Shown: positions 6,226-7,909 of the stretch, piece by piece
Numbering within the stretch: the stretch's first letter is position 1
How the letters are laid out: each line of letters opens with the position of its first letter
Assembly: GCA_018644745.1 (NCBI GenBank)
Contig: JABGPX010000372.1
Coordinates: 1-7,909, forward strand
Length of the DNA stretch: 7,909 nt
Direction of reading: 5' to 3'
Origin: Spirochaetales bacterium
GTDB taxonomy: Bacteria; Spirochaetota; Spirochaetia; ARS1246
Position numbers and translations under genes: made by a program
The notes under the pieces: generated by a model
The model's database searches: none
Seen by the model: only the letters and a program-made list of their open reading frames with translations
What the model was told of the DNA's origin: nothing

Positions 6226-6534
6226 TCAGGATCCATTCTCTTCGAAGTCGCCCTGCAGAGCTTTGGCTTTTTTTAATATTGCATTCTCCACGTACAGATC
6301 GCCAATTGTCTCTTTGAGCTCCTTCACCTCACGGCTGAACGGTGCTTGTGCATCGGGTGCATTCGTTTTGAGGTTTTGCTCTCCGCCCTTGAGGAACACA
6401 TCTACCCAGCCTTGCACTTCACTGGGCGTCAGGTCGTGTTGCCTTGAGACGTCTACTACCGTGATCGTGTTACGAAGAATCTGCAGTACAATCTCTGCTT
6501 TCCTCTTCGCGGTCCATCGTTATTGCTCTCTCAA
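6226..6534 (-). pseudogene. IS3-family orfA, interrupted by an early stop codon
   Basis: AGGAGG (6540-6545) stands 5 nt before a TTG (6534-6532) that opens the frame MREQ, then TAA (6522-6520), then RWTAKRKAEIVLQIL, VSRQHDLTPSEVQGWVDVFLKGGEQ, and a leucine-zipper-like end VKELKETIGDLYVENAILKKA. This is the normal order of IS3 OrfA: a DNA-binding helix-turn-helix followed by a coiled coil. The TAA at codon 5 blocks translation. The first start after it is a GTG at 6417, beyond the helix-turn-helix, so only an inactive piece could be made. The frame is otherwise open for about 97 codons, so decay is fairly recent. Confidence 0.75.
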
Positions 6535-6581
6535 TTCTTCCTCCTAATTCATTATACTTGGTCTGAATTAAGAGGGGGACA

Positions 6582-6881
6582 CTATACGCGCTTCTTTGCG
6601 CGGAAACCAAACAAGGTCGTAAAAAAATTTCATTGTCAGCCTCGTTTCTTCCCTTGGATTCTAACCCGACGCCAGATCCAAAGCAATCAATTGTCTTTGT
6701 AGTTACTCAGTTTCTTACCGCCTTAAGAGGAGATTCCTACCGTATGAAGGATGGAACGAAAATAGAGATTTTTGGGTTTACAATCGGAACAGGAGATTAT
6801 AATAAAATGCCCCTGAACTAGAGGATTTCTATTACCGTCCAATTCAGGGGCTGATAATTCATCCGAATACCTTACACAAAT
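6582..6881. other. Gene-free stretch between the IS remnant and the surface-protein gene
   Basis: I see no supported gene. A plus-strand frame at 6633-6821 (62 codons, TTG start, no ribosome site) has no known motif. Notable items are a small GC hairpin CGCGC-TTCTTT-GCGCG (6587-6602) beside the IS end, and the inverted repeat at 6809-6851. Confidence 0.5.
6809..6851 (-). terminator. Probable terminator of the surface-protein gene
   Basis: Perfect 9-bp inverted repeat GCCCCTGAA / TTCAGGGGC with a 25-nt loop. It begins 31 nt after the stop of the minus-strand gene at 6882, and in that direction is followed by the T-rich CATTTTATTATAA. Stem and tail fit a Rho-independent terminator, but the loop is longer than usual. 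Confidence 0.45.
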
Positions 6882-7909
6882 CTATTCCCAGTAAACTCCC
6901 ATTTTTAGTTCTATTGTTCCGGCCGATCCAGTATAGGGAACTGCCGGTACTCCGCCTTCAGGAGTAGGAAAAAAGGTTGGGGTTGCTGGTGAGAAGGACC
7001 ATGAATCACTGCCCAAATCATACACAATTTGATAAGTCTCAATACCAAAAACCTCATCGTCATCTGATCCTTTATCATATCCGGCGGTATCGTGCTCATA
7101 AATACCCACAAAAAGATTGACAATCCCACCATCGATGCGGTCGAGGGCATACATAGTTACTTCCAGGTAATCTTCCGGCGCTGTGTCCGAAATATCATCT
7201 TGAGCGAATGAATAATAATGATTCGGTTTGCCTACATCTTCGTCTAATGCGACATGACTGGTAAGCTTTTGAGAAAGTACTTTTGGATAACTTCCAAAAT
7301 TTGCTCTGATATCCCAGTAGACTTCGGAATCTGGAGTAGTTATACCGTCCTTGTCGTCTAAGTCTTCGAGATAATAAAGCCTAAAAGTTAAATCTCCATA
7401 AGTCATTGCAATTGTCGCATTGGCAAGGGAATAATCGGAAAAAGTATATGTAGGTCCGGGTTCTTCCTGAACATTTATAGCTTTATAGTGATAGTTAGTA
7501 CCCCCTACCAATCCGGGATCCACATAAAATTCAACTCTGTCAGCCGAATTAGAGAAATCGAACTTCTTAAGAACCAGGTCTAGACCGCTATTTAATTCCT
7601 CGCCTTCAAGGTACAGTCCTTCTGGAATATACCCAACCTGCCCATTCTCTCTACGAAACAGCAGCATGTGGGTAACCCGCGAATCGACCGGCAGGCCCCA
7701 TTGGAGCTTAATAGAATCAGCCCCGCCCCCGGCTGTCTTGAAACCGGTCGCAGGTGTCAACCATGAAATGATGTATCTTGAGTAGGTCTGGGTCGTGATA
7801 TTATCATTTGCGGTGGTTGTAATAACAATATCGTTTCCATCAACGAGCGGCAGATCGATAATCCCTTGGAAGTATGATTCGTTCTTCTCAAGGTCAATAC
7901 TATTTGCAG
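6882..7909 (-). CDS. Secreted or surface protein with fibronectin-III/Ig-like sequence, N-terminus beyond window
   Basis: The minus-strand frame is open from the right edge (7909) to the stop at 6882: 341 residues of a longer protein, so the TTG at 7760 is not a true start. Seen: a first piece ending a beta-sandwich (DGNDIVITTTANDNITTQTY, like bacterial Ig/cadherin repeats). Then a fibronectin-III-like domain follows (SIKLQWGLP strand, VTHMLLFRRENG, NYHYKAINV strand and SDYSLANATI). A C-terminal beta-rich region of about 170 residues comes last (LTFRLYYLEDLDDKDG, YLEVTMYALDRIDGG, IYEHDTAGYDKGSDDDE). The protein is acidic, Thr/Ser/Tyr-rich and has no cysteine in this part, as expected outside the cytoplasm. 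No membrane anchor, LPXTG or sorting domain is seen at the C-terminus, which ends KMGVYWE. The function of the C-terminal region is unknown; the repeats suggest binding or adhesion. Confidence 0.7.
   Translation of the reverse strand, partial: ANSIDLEKNESYFQGIIDLPLVDGNDIVITTTANDNITTQTYSRYIISWLTPATGFKTAGGGADSIKLQWGLPVDSRVTHMLLFRRENGQVGYIPEGLYLEGEELNSGLDLVLKKFDFSNSADRVEFYVDPGLVGGTNYHYKAINVQEEPGPTYTFSDYSLANATIAMTYGDLTFRLYYLEDLDDKDGITTPDSEVYWDIRANFGSYPKVLSQKLTSHVALDEDVGKPNHYYSFAQDDISDTAPEDYLEVTMYALDRIDGGIVNLFVGIYEHDTAGYDKGSDDDEVFGIETYQIVYDLGSDSWSFSPATPTFFPTPEGGVPAVPYTGSAGTIELKMGVYWE

Larger units (their letters stand above)
6026..6581 (-). mobile_element. Degenerate, truncated IS3-family insertion sequence
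   Basis: It holds orfA with a nonsense codon and only the first 65 codons of orfB, in the two-frame layout normal for IS3 elements. The likely left end is TGTCCCCCTCTTAATTC (from 6581 inward on the minus strand), a TG-starting end of the kind IS3 elements use. I found no matching right end near 5975-6050, so the far end is lost. Boundaries are approximate. Confidence 0.65.

Noticed and set aside
6122..6547. 141-codon plus-strand ORF opposite the IS remnant
   Set aside because: Antisense shadow of orfA/orfB, whose minus frames match IS3-family proteins.
6633..6821. 62-codon plus-strand ORF in the gap before the surface-protein gene
   Set aside because: TTG start without ribosome site, no recognised motif, and its stop lies in the loop of the terminator-like repeat.

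Overview
This is a bacterial chromosomal segment of moderate G+C content with several decayed genes. No gene fixes the taxon. The mix of a lipoprotein with an LSSC lipobox, a spore-photoproduct-lyase-family protein next to a carbohydrate-active enzyme, a GHKL-free accessory region and a large extracellular beta-sandwich protein would fit a free-living spirochaete or a similar Gram-negative anaerobe. That is only a weak inference.

Left part (1-3850, all minus strand, read right to left): an apparent operon of three genes. First comes a spore photoproduct lyase (SPL)-family radical SAM gene. It has a perfect AGGAGG site but an ATA where the start should be, and frame disruptions exactly over the CxxxCxxC iron-sulfur motif. 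After 24 nt comes an intact 628-residue glycoside hydrolase related to GH115/alpha-glucuronidases. Close behind it is a ClpP/crotonase-fold Ser-His lipoprotein that runs off the left edge. I missed no large gene here; long plus-strand ORFs opposite the hydrolase are shadows.

Middle (3850-5860): a gene-poor stretch holds a long imperfect hairpin and a short plus-strand remnant of an IS3-family transposase C-terminal catalytic region. Next is a minus-strand GNAT acetyltransferase and a doubtful minus-strand ORF of unknown function. Then comes a plus-strand MntA-HepT (MNT nucleotidyltransferase antitoxin / HEPN RNase toxin) pair overlapping by 20 nt.

Right part (5898-7909, minus strand): a tRNA-Val(CAC) gene with a good sigma-70-type promoter. 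The promoter lies in the tail of a broken IS3-family element (orfA with an early nonsense codon, orfB truncated). After a gene-free stretch with a terminator-like inverted repeat comes the C-terminal part of a secreted or surface protein with fibronectin-III/Ig-like sequence, which runs off the right edge. The tRNA, the toxin-antitoxin pair and the transposase debris together mark 3850-6600 as an accessory insertion zone between two older blocks.
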